Source of the DNA: Vigna angularis
Lineage: Eukaryota; Streptophyta; Magnoliopsida; Fabales; Fabaceae
Reading direction: 5' to 3'
NCBI RefSeq assembly: GCF_016808095.1
Contig: NC_068974.1
Location: forward strand, 10,354,001 to 10,418,000
Length of the DNA: 64,000 bases
The notes below the pieces were generated by a model. That model searched no databases, was not told the origin of the DNA, and saw only the letters and a program-made list of their open reading frames with translations. This document shows positions 1-10,275 of this stretch, in pieces (the stretch's first letter is position 1; each line of letters begins with the position of its first letter). The translations under genes were made by a program, and so were the position numbers.

Positions 1-655
1 GTGCATGTTGATGAAATATTTCAGCAGACACATATTCGAGCATCAACAGGAGAATTTGTCGATGAAAGGTCTAGGCGGACACATGTTAGTTTCTACTAAC
101 TTATTCTTTATTAGGTTATATAATTCTTAGGTCTATCTATTTAACGATAATCATGTATTCATTTAACAGGAAGAGTTTGAAGCCAAATTTTCTCAAATAA
201 GATCTGAGACAGCATCCGTTGGGGCTTCAACATGTGCTCCCCTAGACCCTGCAGATGAGGAAAGATTGAGGAACCAATGTTGGTTGGATGTTGCTGGTGG
301 AAGGTACAAGGGACGCGTATACGGCATTGGAAATGTCAGTGCTCAAGATGACTGTGTCGATAGTTACATACAACAGACACAAGCATCTTCTTCTCAGCAA
401 CCGATTGCAGAGGACATTCTTAACCTCCACACACGAGTATCAACCCATGATGACCAACTTCGACAGATGAACTCTCAATTGCAAGGCTTTATTGGTGTCA
501 TGATGCAGTATCTTCCACCTTCTGCAGCCGCAATTGCACAACAATTTCTTCAATCCCAGAATCAGCCACAAGCTAATGTTCAACCACAACAACCACAACA
601 ACCACAGCAACCAACAGATCAACCACAAGATGATACTGTTTATGGAGATTACTAG
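1..655 (+). CDS. CACTA transposon accessory protein, C-terminal exons (plant Ptta/En/Spm-type, partial)
   Basis: Two exons are readable: 1-84 and 170-655, joined in phase 0 across an intron with a GT donor at 85 and an AG acceptor ending at 169; both stay open in the same frame to the TAG at 653-655. The protein ends with a conserved patch containing NQCWLDVAGGRYKGRVYGIG, followed by a heptad-like region (HTRVSTHDDQLRQMNSQL) and a Gln/Pro-rich tail with repeated QPQQ. This order is typical of the second protein of plant CACTA elements (transposase_24/Ptta-En-Spm family), thought to bind the subterminal repeats; family assignment is by recognition only. The 5' part is missing. No internal stop is seen, so this copy may be recent or still coding. 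Confidence 0.75.
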
Positions 656-940
656 TTATGTTTTTAGAAGTAGGACATGTATGACTCACACTTATTCCCT
701 CAATGACTTTTTTCATGTTATTTGAACTTATTATGATTAACAATTATGTAAACTTTCTTATTATGATTAATGAAATGCATGTTTGTAGGTTTTAAAGACT
801 TAATTTATTTATCAAATTTGTGAATGGATATAATGTCCAGGTCTTGTGAATTGTCTGTGTGGTATGGGCAGGTCTTGTAAATTGTCTCTTTTTGGATGTT
901 GGATGACCAGGTCTGCTATTCAAGTCAAGCTGTATGTAAA

Positions 941-1195
941 TTATATACGAAATATCCGTATATAATTTATATACAGATTATCCGTATATAAATTATATAC
1001 GGAATATCCGTATATACGTTATATACGGATAATCCGTATATAAATTATATACGGATTATCCGTATATAAATTATATACGGATTATCCGTATGTAAATTAT
1101 ATACGGATAATCCCTATATAAATTATATACGGATATTCCGTATATAAATTATATACGGATTTCGGCCGTATATAAATGCGATTTTTCTTGTAGTG
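941..1195 (+). repeat. CACTA subterminal palindrome array and TIR
   Basis: About nine units with a period near 27 bp, each a short palindrome of the type ACGGATTATCCGT embedded in TATATA/AAATTATA. Variants have AATATT, ATAATC or GATATT cores, and most keep the inverted symmetry. The block ends at the TIR 1178-1195. Subterminal repeat arrays are the known binding region for CACTA accessory proteins. Their perfect dyad symmetry, instead of simple direct repeats, is notable. Confidence 0.85.
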
Positions 1196-1196
1196 A

Positions 1197-3227
1197 TACT
1201 CCAGCTCTACTACTGCAGGCCGCACAAAACTTGATTCCAAAAGCAACAAATGCATTTTTCTTAGATACAAATCTGGAACCAAAGGGTTTGTGTTGTATGA
1301 TTTACATTCCCATTCTATTATTGTTTCACGACATGTTATTTTTCATGAACATATTTTCCCTTATCAAAATTCGTTGACTTCATCTTCATCTCCTACATTT
1401 GATGATACTTATGATGTTCTTCTTTTTTATTTTCCTATTATGATACCTATTTCCACTGCCACAAATTATCTTGCTAATAACACTTTTAATCATACTGCTG
1501 ATAATCCAATTACTCCTAGTGTTGAACAACGACTTTCTCTTAGAAATAAGAATAGACATAAATATTTAGATAATTATTACTGTGGTACTACTTCTAGTTT
1601 TACATTATCCTATACAACCCCGTATCCTATACACTTGTTTCTTTCTTATGATAAATGCTCTTCTAATCATGCTTCTTTTTGTCACAATATTTCTGCTCAA
1701 GTTGAACCTTCTTCCTTTAAAGAGGCCAGTAAGTTTGATTGTTGGAAATAAGCCATGAATTCTGAGCTTTTCTGCCCCTGAAAGCAACCACACCTGGACT
1801 TTGGTGGATCTCCCTGATGGCAAGAAACCCATCAGTTGTCGTTGGGTTTATTGTATCAAGCACAAAGCGGATGGTTCTATTGACAGATATAAAGCTCGCT
1901 TAGTGGCAAGAGGTTTTACTCAAATTGAAGGAATAGATTACTATGAAACCTTTTCCCCTTTTGTTAAAATCACTATTGTCCCCCTTGTTCTTGCTCTTGC
2001 TGACAGATATAAAGCTTGTTGACATTGCATTTCTTCATGGCGACTTACATGAAGAAATATACATGACGCTTCCCCCTGGTCTTTGCCCGTCTACCTCTGG
2101 TCTCGTTTGCAAGCTTCATAAGTCACTTTATGGTTTAAAACAAGCCAGTAGAAATTGGAACCACAAACTTACATCTGAACTTCTCTCTCGGGTACACACA
2201 AAGTGCTGGTGACCACTCCTTATTCATTAAGCATTCGTCCTCCAATATCACCATCATTCTGGTCTATGTTGATGATATACTTTTATCTGGAAATAACTTG
2301 TCTGAAATTACTATTGTAAAAAATCACCTACATCGCAAATTTCACATCAAAAACCTTGGTGATCTTAAATACTTTTTGGGATTCGAAATTGCTAGATCTC
2401 GAGCAGGTTTATGTATAAATCAGAGAAAGAATTGTCTTGAATTGATTTCTGAAGCTGGAATGTTAGGATGCAAACCTGCTCCCACACTAGTTGATCCCTC
2501 CGTTAAGCTTCACGCTGATGAAGGACTCCCTCTCACAGATCCTTCTTCTTACCGTCACCTCATTGGACGACTACTCTATCTCACTCACACATGACCTGAC
2601 ATTGCTTTTGACGTTCAACAACTTAGTCAGTTTGTTTCTACTCCTTGTCAACCTCATATGCAACAAGCCATGAGGATTATTAGATATTTAAAGAATGCTC
2701 CTGGTTCTGGTCTTTTATATGCTGCTGATAATCCCTTCCGCATTCATGCATACTCTGATTCTGATTGGGCCACTTGTGCAACCACTCACAGATCCGTTTC
2801 TGGTTTTTGTGTTTTTCTTGGTACTGCTCTTATTTCCTGGAAATCAAAGAAACAAACCACCGTTTCTAGATCTTCTTCTGAAGCCGAATACAGGTCCTTA
2901 GCCTCTTTAACTTGTGAACTGCAATGGCTACAATATCGTTTAGCAGATCTACATATATAGTGTCCAACTGCTTACTCTATTTACTGTGACAATACTTCTG
3001 CCATTCACATTGCTAAGAATCCTACTTTTCATGAAAGAACAAAACGCATAGACATAGACTGCCACATTACCAGACAAAAACTCCAAGACGGTCTTATCAA
3101 GCTTCTTCACGTTTCTTCTAATAATCAACTTGCAGATATTTTCACCAAGTCTCTTTACTCTTTTACCTTTAATACTATTACTTCCAAGCTAAACCTGCAT
3201 AATATCCATGTTCAGCTTAAGAGAGGG
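1197..3227 (+). pseudogene. Ty1/copia polyprotein remnant (integrase C-terminus, reverse transcriptase, RNase H)
   Basis: Translation in changing frames gives, in order: the integrase C-terminal segment (KCIFLRYKSGTKGFVLYDLH then IIVSRHVIFHEHIFPYQ, 1200-1370), the copia reverse transcriptase ([20 protein letters not shown] at 1815, [12 protein letters not shown], the YVDD catalytic box at 2265-2276), and RNase H (HAYSDSDWATCATTHRSVSG at about 2745, KSKKQTTVSRSSSEAEYRSL, then HIAKNPTFHERTKRIDID and LADIFTKSL near 3130). The frame changes near 1750, 2010 and 2215, and stops interrupt it at 2592-2594 and 2958-2960, so it is dead. The 5' half of the element is on the far side of the CACTA insertion, outside the window. 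Such polyproteins drive copia retrotransposition. Confidence 0.92.
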
Positions 3228-3464
3228 TGATAGAGATCTTCTTCTGATTGTCAACTGAACGGTGTTCTACGTTTACCTACCGTTCGGTCTCTGTAACATA
3301 TATAGTTTTCTTTACTGTTTTCATTTTAATATTCATTCTATTTTTTTCCCTTTTTGTATAAAGCTTCCGTTGTACTCATTACAATTCAATCAATAATATT
3401 CATTTACTGTCTCTGTTCCTTTTTTCTGGATCTTTCGTTTTCTTTCTTCTCGAATATACTTACA
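3228..3464 (+). repeat. copia 3' LTR with polypurine tract
   Basis: A purine run (AAGAGAGGG, ending at 3227) just after the polyprotein is a good polypurine tract and is followed by TGATAGAGATC, a TG start expected of an LTR. The stretch holds the semi-palindrome CTGAACGGTG...CTACCGTTCGGT (3256-3290). The 3' border is less sure: CTTACA ending at 3464 is the best candidate. No second LTR is in the window for comparison. Confidence 0.6.
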
Positions 3465-3677
3465 AAAGAAATATTTTTTTTTCTTGTAGATACAACGAGC
3501 CTTACTTTTAAACAGAGTTTTATCAATTAGTCAATTGAAACTAATAAAACTTACTTTTAAACAGAGTTTTTCTTCTCGAATATACTTACAAAAGAAATAT
3601 TTTTTTTCTTGTAGATACAGCGAGCCTTACTTTTAAACAGAGTTTTATCAATTAGTCAATTGAAACTAATAAAACTT
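3445..3677 (+). repeat. tandem duplication, about 125 bp x 2
   Basis: The segment beginning TCTTCTCGAATATACTTACA at 3445 recurs at 3571 and both copies run to CTAATAAAACTT (3541-3552 and 3666-3677). Differences are one T in a homopolymer and ACAACGAG against ACAGCGAG. The repeat overlaps the presumed end of the copia LTR and the flanking DNA, so it arose after insertion. Confidence 0.85.
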
Positions 3678-4395
3678 TTGATTCGAATATAACAATTAAT
3701 AGATTTTTGACTTTTGAACTTAATGTAAATTTCTTTGGAGGGCTTGTTAGCTTATGACGTGATTGTTAAAAATAAAAATTGAAAATTGTTTAATGTTTTT
3801 ATATTAAATTGAAACATAAAATTTAAGTCTTAAAGTCTCTCTCACAAAGGTAATTTCATAATTTAATTACTTTTTAGAATTTAAAATTATTTTATTAAAA
3901 ATGAATATTTTTCATTATTTTAAAGTTTTCAGTCTTACAAAGTAAATAATTAATAGTTTTTTTTTTAACAAATGGGAGTCATTTGGAACAGCCACCACAA
4001 CCTAGGGGCAAACGACGAAGGCTAGGTGGAAACGCAAGGTTATGAAGGCAAAGCGATACCAGCGACAGTGGAAAAGAGGGTCTGCAAATGGGAGGGAGGT
4101 TCTGTAATGGCGGCGTGGAAATGTAGGATGCATAAGAATGCTGAATAAAGCACGGCCGCGAACACGAAGAAGTGAAAATAAGAAATCAAACACACTAGTT
4201 GGAATAAAAAGAGAAACCGATGCAGTACCTTGTTTCTTTTTTTTTAAAGCTTAAAATAAGATACTACAATTCTCTCCAAAACCAACATAGTATCTTTTGT
4301 TTTACTTATAATATTTATTTAATTTCTTCGTGACATTAACTGTCTTAGAATTAAGTTTGTAGAATGTTGGAAGAGTTCAAGAATTTGGTGAAAAC
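3678..4395. other. non-coding spacer
   Basis: AT-rich sequence with one GC-richer island at 3970-4230 that has no convincing coding frame (a short minus-strand ORF there shows no recognisable motif). The part next to 4395 is the presumed 3' UTR of the defensin-like gene on the minus strand. Confidence 0.5.
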
Positions 4396-4706
4396 TTAAC
4401 ATCGCCTACGACATATGCAGACTAGACTATCAGGATTACACATACCAATTGCTCTTGCTCCATATAGCTTTGGGCAATCATTGTAACAGTCTTCATCACA
4501 GTAGTTATACAACTGCACATCACAGAGTTTTCCCTCTGCCACTTTCACTGTTCCTTCGTTTTCTGCAACAAAAGAAAAAAGCTTGTTTAAAATACAACAA
4601 TTTTTTTATGAACACAGTGGACTACAACATGAACATATCAAAATCAAAGCATACCAATCCCAATGGAAAGAAGCATAACTAACACAAGTGAGAATATGAT
4701 CTTCAT
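4396..4706 (-). CDS. defensin-like (DEFL/LCR-type) small secreted cysteine-rich peptide, two exons
   Basis: Coding exons are 4655-4706 (52 nt) and 4396-4562 (167 nt) on the minus strand, split by a 92-bp phase-1 intron with a GT donor (4654-4653) and AG acceptor (4564-4563). Together they give 72 residues plus a TAA stop. Exon 1 encodes a hydrophobic signal peptide (MKIIFSLVLVMLLSIGIG-like) and exon 2 the mature region with eight cysteines spaced C-x7-C-x3-C-x3-C-x11-C-x6-C-x1-C-x3-C. The CxxxC and final C-x-C pairs fit the cysteine-stabilised alpha-beta fold of plant defensin-like peptides, and signal-peptide exon plus phase-1 intron is the usual DEFL gene structure. Such peptides are secreted and act in defence or signalling; the role of this one is unknown. 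No disabling mutation is seen. Confidence 0.82.
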
Positions 4707-4800
4707 TCTAATTCAACTTTGGGACAATATTTCTTCCTTCAATGCAATCAATCCAAAGTAGGTTGATATGGCTATATGCAATAAATCCTCTAAACACATT

Positions 4801-4803
<3 letters not shown>

Positions 4804-4863
<60 letters not shown>
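4804..4863. repeat. (TA)n microsatellite
   Basis: About 30 uninterrupted TA units, roughly 100 bp upstream of the defensin-like start codon (which lies on the minus strand). Confidence 0.97.
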
Positions 4864-4867
<4 letters not shown>

Positions 4868-5094
4868 AGATTGATATTTAGCTATATTTAAAATTCAACT
4901 TCAATTCATTAGGAAGATAAGGAAAGAAAAGAGAATTTTTATATATACTTATAATTTCCAAGTTTTAATTTCCAAATTTTAAAAAATCACTTCAAATTAA
5001 TTCAAACTAAAGCTAACAATTAATTCATGTGTTCCTTCTTTATAAAAATTATTAAAGGAATTTTTCTAATTTCTTTTAGTAAAAGGTAAAGTAT

Positions 5095-5345
5095 TAATAT
5101 ATGATCTATCCAAAACTTAATTAATTAAAATTTAATTATTTAAGAATTAAATAATTTTAATGAAAAAATTAATATTGTCCTTATAAGTTGAATAAAATGT
5201 TTGACTTGTTTATTGGAAGTAAACAAAAAGCATGAAGATGTGAGAGAAAAAAGCATGAAGACGTGGAGAGAAAGACCTCGAGAAAAAACGGTTGTGTGAT
5301 ATTTTATTTTAATATTATAAAACTACTAAAGAAATTATTAATATC
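5095..5345 (+). repeat. dispersed repeat, copy 1 (partner at 7385-7555)
   Basis: Shares with 7385-7555 the string GATCTATCCAAAACTTAA, then CCTTATAAGTTGAATAAAATG, GGAAGTAAACAAAAAGCATG and GTTGTGTGATATTTTATTTT in the same order and orientation. Copy 1 is longer because an internal stretch is duplicated or expanded. It lies upstream of the defensin-like gene, so copy 2 may be the promoter remnant of a lost duplicate gene (inference). Confidence 0.7.
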
Positions 5346-5471
5346 GTTTGACTTATTTGTATAATAACGGTGATGCATAAACGTTTAGTTTGACCTTCTT
5401 AAGATGGATTCACCTTGACTTTTGTGGATTAACGTCAGAAAAACTCAGAGTTAAAAAGTTCCTCATAAAAG

Positions 5472-6809
5472 AAACTTATAGGTTTAATTGCTTGCATTGT
5501 CCCTAGTTTGGCTGCAACGTGTCAAAGTAGTCCATCTTTTTAAAAAAATTTCAATTACGTACAAACTTGGTTTAAAAGTGTCAATTTCGTCCAAACGTAT
5601 GTAAAATTTGCTTCAATCAAGTCCGTTCCGTTAAATTCACCAAAACGGACGTTAATTTTTTAGTTCTCTCTCCTCTGCTCCTCTGCTTCTCTGTTGTGCT
5701 CCTCTGGACATTATAAAATAATATAATGATAATATAAAATATAAAATAATACATTAAGCAATTATTAGAAAATTTGAAAATATTATGCATATATATTAAA
5801 TGAAAAAAACAGTATACGTGGACTAAGTTATACAGAACTTCTGCAGAGTAATGATTGTGGATGAAACTCTCATTTCTCATATATTTATACTTGGTTTTAG
5901 TTTATCTTACAAAAACATGAAAACTAAATCTAAACAAAAAGTATTCTTTTCACACCCATTTTCTGCTTCATTCGATAATTGCTTTTCGTAGTAAAATATT
6001 ATATTAAAATAATAACAATAAATATAATTAAAATATTATAATTCGTAGTAAAATATTATCTAAAAATCAAATAATTCATTTTTCTGTTCTTTAACTAAAA
6101 AGGTATTTACAAAATTATTTATTTTGGTATAATATTGGTTGAACTGTTTCTACATATTTTCATTTTCTTTAAAAAAGAATTATACGTTTTGTGTTAATTA
6201 TATATATATAATTTATCGTCATTAAAAGTATATTAAAAATATATATAAGATAATAGGATAAATCATATATATTTAAAATAATTTATTAATTAATTTATTT
6301 ACTAAAATAGTTTTAAGATAATAAAATATAAGATAGATATTTATATTTGAGATTAATAAAATTATTTTACTTTAAAATACACACATATTTTAATTAATAG
6401 ATACTGTATAACTTTAATTTTTTCTTTCAATTAACAGGCACAATTCTCTATTAATAAATCATATGTAGCATATTGGTAAAAAAAAAGTGGAATAATAATT
6501 TAGATAAAATCATTTAGTTACATCATGATCATGATTTAATTTATGTAAATATTAAATATAAGTGAAAAACATTTTACTAAAGGAGTAGCAGAGCATAGCA
6601 GCAGCAGAGGAGAGAGAAAAAAAAATTAACGTCCGTTTATGTGAATTTAACGGAAGGGACTTGATTGAAGCAAATTTTACATACGTTTGGACAAAATTGA
6701 CACTTTTAAACCAAGTTTGGACGTAATTGAAACTTTTTTAAAAAGACGGACTAACTTGACACGTTGCAGCCAAACTGTGGACAATGCAAGCAATTAAACC
6801 AAACTTATA
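5472..6809. mobile_element. non-autonomous Mutator-like element (MULE) with 9-bp TSD
   Basis: The element proper is 5481-6800 (1320 bp). It begins GGTTTAATTGCTTGCATTGT and ends with the inverse, ACAATGCAAGCAATTAAACC. The terminal inverted repeats extend about 225 bp inward (to about 5710 and from about 6575) with a few mismatches. It is flanked by a perfect 9-bp duplication AAACTTATA (5472-5480 and 6801-6809), the size produced by Mutator-type transposases. The 860-bp interior is AT-rich and has no transposase; the short ORF overlapping the left TIR is not convincing. It therefore depends on a transposase from elsewhere. Confidence 0.9.
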
Positions 6810-7587
6810 AGACCAAAATATTTATAAAAGTATTGTGAGTTAAAATCAACCATAGGTTTTTTTAGAAAATAATAATTTTAAATACAAAAAATATAATTAA
6901 TCCTAATTTATTGTAAATATAATTGTTGTAATTTCTAAAAATAATCAAATTACATTTGATAGGCCAAAGTTATCTACTTATCTTTATTATTATATAAAAT
7001 AAATATTTATTTGGTTTAAATATATAAACTATATATTGAATTTAAATTGTGATATAATATTTTGTTAACAATAGTTTAAATAAACAATTATTTAAGAATA
7101 AATCTTTTTAAAATATATATTGATTGAAATATATATATCAAATATACCAGGATATTATCTCATTTTAATTGTTCATCAGCTAATTTGATATGTGCATCTA
7201 AATAAAAGAAAAAGTTTTATTAAATAGTCTACGCACAGGTTGTTTATTTTTTTAATAATAATATTAATATATATGATAATGATTTTCCAATGAAAGAAAT
7301 ACTTTTCGTAAGAGTAGAAAAAAAGCACATAATTTTATCTTATTTATTGTTATTAGTGCTTAATACATTGGTGTTTATAAATTAAAATATATACGATCTA
7401 TCCAAAACTTAAATAATTAACATTCTCCTTATAAGTTGAATAAAATGTTGGACTTGTTAATTGGAAGTAAACAAAAAGCATGGAATATGGGAGAGAAAGA
7501 GTTGTGTGATATTTTATTTTAATATTATAAAATTACTAAAGAAATCATTACACATTTAATTTAATATAATAAAATAGTTAAATTTAA

Positions 7588-7660
<73 letters not shown>

Positions 7661-7921
7661 TAATTATCACAAATATAATTTTATAGAAAAAATGCACTTT
7701 ATTAACCACATAGGATCTATTGGTAAATGTTAATTATAGACTGAGTGCATATTTATGTCCGTATTTATGTTTTAAAATTTAAATTTTTGACGGGATATTT
7801 GCGCTTAAATGGTTGGTTTGAAGAGAATTTGTGATTATTGGATTTATTGTGTTTGGAAATAAAAGGGGCTTAAAAAGTGATTTTAATTGCATAAATTATT
7901 CTTGAAAATTATTACGTTTAT
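6810..7921. other. AT-rich spacer with dispersed repeat copy 2 and (TA)n
   Basis: No gene is seen. The stretch holds the partner (7385-7555) of the repeat at 5095-5345 and a (TA)n tract at 7590-7656. Confidence 0.6.
7590..7656. repeat. (TA)n microsatellite
   Basis: About 33 TA units without interruption. Confidence 0.97.
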
Positions 7922-8975
7922 TTGTGTAGCTTAAATTACAAGTTTATTGGTCCAAATTGCAAATTAAAGCCCAAAATCAGATTTTGTTTGGAAAATAATA
8001 TAAACTGGATAAAACAAACAGTCTTTACTCTTGAACCTCCTAAAAATCCGTACATACACGACCACCATCATCTTCCTCGCGTACCATCCTCACTAGACCA
8101 CAAGTTGTCGTTGCCAATTTCCTTTGTTTTCATCACTTGCAAATCCGAAAAATGTAGAGAAACCTCTAGTATCCAGTCGTGAAATAGAACCGTGAGAACT
8201 CCTCATCACGCCTGGCCATCGCAAAACCCATCAACCTCACCGGACCATCTCCTCGTCGAGCCGTCGTTGTAAGAGTAGCGCCTCCATGGTCACCTCAAGC
8301 CAGCGAACATCAACACGCATCAACCATGGCCTTCTCAATCACGCTTCTCACTCACCATCTCATCTTCGTCCAACCCTACCTCACTGGGAACAAATCACGG
8401 CACACCTCCAACCTCTTCGTCGCGCACCACGTTCATCGTCATCCTCATGCGACCTTCGTTCACACTCGCCTAAACCACCATTGCGGCTCGACACCAAGCA
8501 AATCCTAATCGCGTCGTGTCCACGCCTCCACTAGTGCACGTCGTTAAACCACTACTCCCCACCATCACTTTCAGACCTACAAAGCCAAACCAAAAACCCA
8601 GAAAATCACCATGTGCAGCTACAAGGGAGAAGAGCAAAACAACGCGTAGCGTTCTCCTTCTTCTCACGGTGTAGGCGTAGCAAGCCCTTTCTCAAAGTGC
8701 AGAACCCTAATTTTGGGGTGGAAAAGGGGCTTCCACATGGCAGGCTTCCATTGGATAATGAATCTGGTCAAAGGGTCAACTCTGGTCAAGGTTAGGTCAA
8801 GTCTGGTCAACTAAGGGATTAAAATGCAATTGTGGTAAAGAAAGAAGATGGGTTAAAGTGCAATTAGGGAAACTTTCAGGGGCTTTTCTGTAATTTTGGA
8901 AATTTAAAAAGGACATTAATGAAATAGATAATTCTGTTGATATTTTTAAAGATAATTCATTTAATTTGAAAGTAT
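7922..8975. other. C-rich, leader-like non-coding block
   Basis: Composition changes here: 8030-8720 is rich in C on the plus strand, with many CACC and TCACCAT runs, then GGTCAA repeats (8767-8812). Several short ORFs cross it in different frames and none shows a recognisable domain. It resembles a retroelement LTR or leader rather than a gene (inference). The Athila-like element is inserted into its right edge. Confidence 0.35.
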
Positions 8976-8980
8976 ATCCA

Positions 8981-10084
8981 TGATAAGTGTGAAAAAGAGT
9001 TGTTTTTACACTTATAAATGATCTCAATCTTCTAATTATTCATGTTATTACTCAGTGAAATGTTGTAATAGGAAGTAGATTGTTTTGTAAATTATTGTAC
9101 AGGAAAGGATGTATAGTTGGGAGCTGTCAGCCAAGTTTCGCATAGCGCAAGCCAAAACTCGCAATGCCAGGAAACGGAAATTCGCATAGCGCACCATTAC
9201 TTGTGCGCTGTGCGAATAACATCAGTTGAGAGGCAGCAGTTACACGAAATTCGCATAGCGCACACACACCTGTGCGCTGTGCGAATTAATGAAGTTATTG
9301 GTTTTAAAAGACGTGACAGAAAGGCAGAAACCATCTTCTGACACACGAAAATAGCCAGAAAAATACTGGAGAATTCAGGAGACGATCAGGAGACCTTTCA
9401 AGACATCAAGACTTCACTTTCTGCAAGGAATTGCTGTAAAGAGTACGTTTGAGATATCTAGGATAGGCTAAATTTTCTGTTCATTGGAATTGGTTGTATG
9501 ACGAAACGTTAATGTAAATTTCCTGTGCAATATATGTTTCTGTTCTTGTTCTTTTCTTGACTTGCTTTTGATTATACGGAAGTATTAATCTCTTTAAAAG
9601 TTCTTTTGTACTGGGAAGTATTTTTTGAACCAGAAACGTAAGAAAAGAAACTAAAAGTAACTACGCTAGGAATAGTTATGTGCTTCTGGTCATTCTTAAC
9701 ATCTGAACTTAATGCAAAATTATCTGATGAATTAATTAAGGAATTAATAATTCAATGGATAATTTTAGAACTTGTTTTAAGCAATTAAATCAAGATACTC
9801 TCATGTGAATGCTTGAACAGAGAATATATGTTGTTCAGAATCTTACTGTAATGTTAGTCAAAGACCAATTCCAGTGATCTTTTATTGCATTTTTAAATCT
9901 TAATTGTTTACGTTGTAAATTTCATGTTTAAATCCAAGTTGAAATCACAAATATCATCAGTAATTGATCTTGATAAATAATTTTCATTGAAATACGTAAC
10001 TCAAATTCCCTTGGGAGAACGATACATTTTTACTTATCACTGTATTACTTGTAACGATTTGGTATACTTGCCAAAAAGTTATCA
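8981..10084 (+). repeat. 5' LTR of the Athila-like element
   Basis: Starts TGATAAGTGTGAAAAAGAG and ends AAAAAGTTATCA. Near the start it carries two stem-loops of the TTCGCATAGCGCAC / GTGCGCTGTGCGAA type (9179-9219 and 9249-9287) plus a half copy at 9136. A 74-codon ORF over these is identical in both LTRs only because the LTRs are. Confidence 0.97.
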
Positions 10085-10090
10085 AGTTTT

Positions 10091-10108
10091 TGGCGCCGCT
10101 GCCGGGGA
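10091..10108 (+). other. primer binding site (tRNA-Asp type)
   Basis: TGGCGCCGCTGCCGGGGA lies 6 nt after the 5' LTR. It complements the 3' end of plant tRNA-Asp with one mismatch (C where T is expected in GCCGTTGCC). This primer is known for Athila-type elements. Confidence 0.85.
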
Positions 10109-10275
10109 ATTTTATTGTTATTGTTATTTCAGTCATTCATTATTTATCAATTTCAATTCTGTTCCATTATTTGTAAATCCATTGTTTTTAATTTTTTGTA
10201 TATCTGTGTATACATTGTTGTGTTGTTTCTGTTGTTATTTTTTTGGGTTGATATCTTGAGATTTTTGTTCTCTGA

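Larger units (their letters stand above)
1..1195 (+). mobile_element. CACTA (En/Spm-type) DNA transposon, 3' part
   Basis: The right-hand part of a class II CACTA element whose left end lies outside the window. It holds the 3' exons of an accessory transposase gene (to 655), a 280-bp AT-rich stretch, a block of short palindromes (about 941-1175) and a terminal inverted repeat at 1178-1195 which on the minus strand begins CACTACAAGAAAAA, the classical CACTA end. Immediately after 1195 the sequence becomes copia integrase coding sequence, so the element is inserted inside a copia element. The 3-bp target duplication would be ATA (1196-1198), but the other flank cannot be seen. Confidence 0.88.

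Noticed and set aside
1605..1832. 75-codon minus ORF
   Set aside because: Opposite strand of the copia polyprotein remnant.
8286..8534. Proline/serine-rich ORFs at 8286-8667 on both strands
   Set aside because: They result from C-rich composition, overlap in several frames, and show no signal peptide, domain or splice context.
9117..9341. 74-codon ORF, repeated exactly at 15275-15499
   Set aside because: It lies wholly within the LTRs over the stem-loops, and the perfect repeat only reflects LTR identity. No domain is seen.
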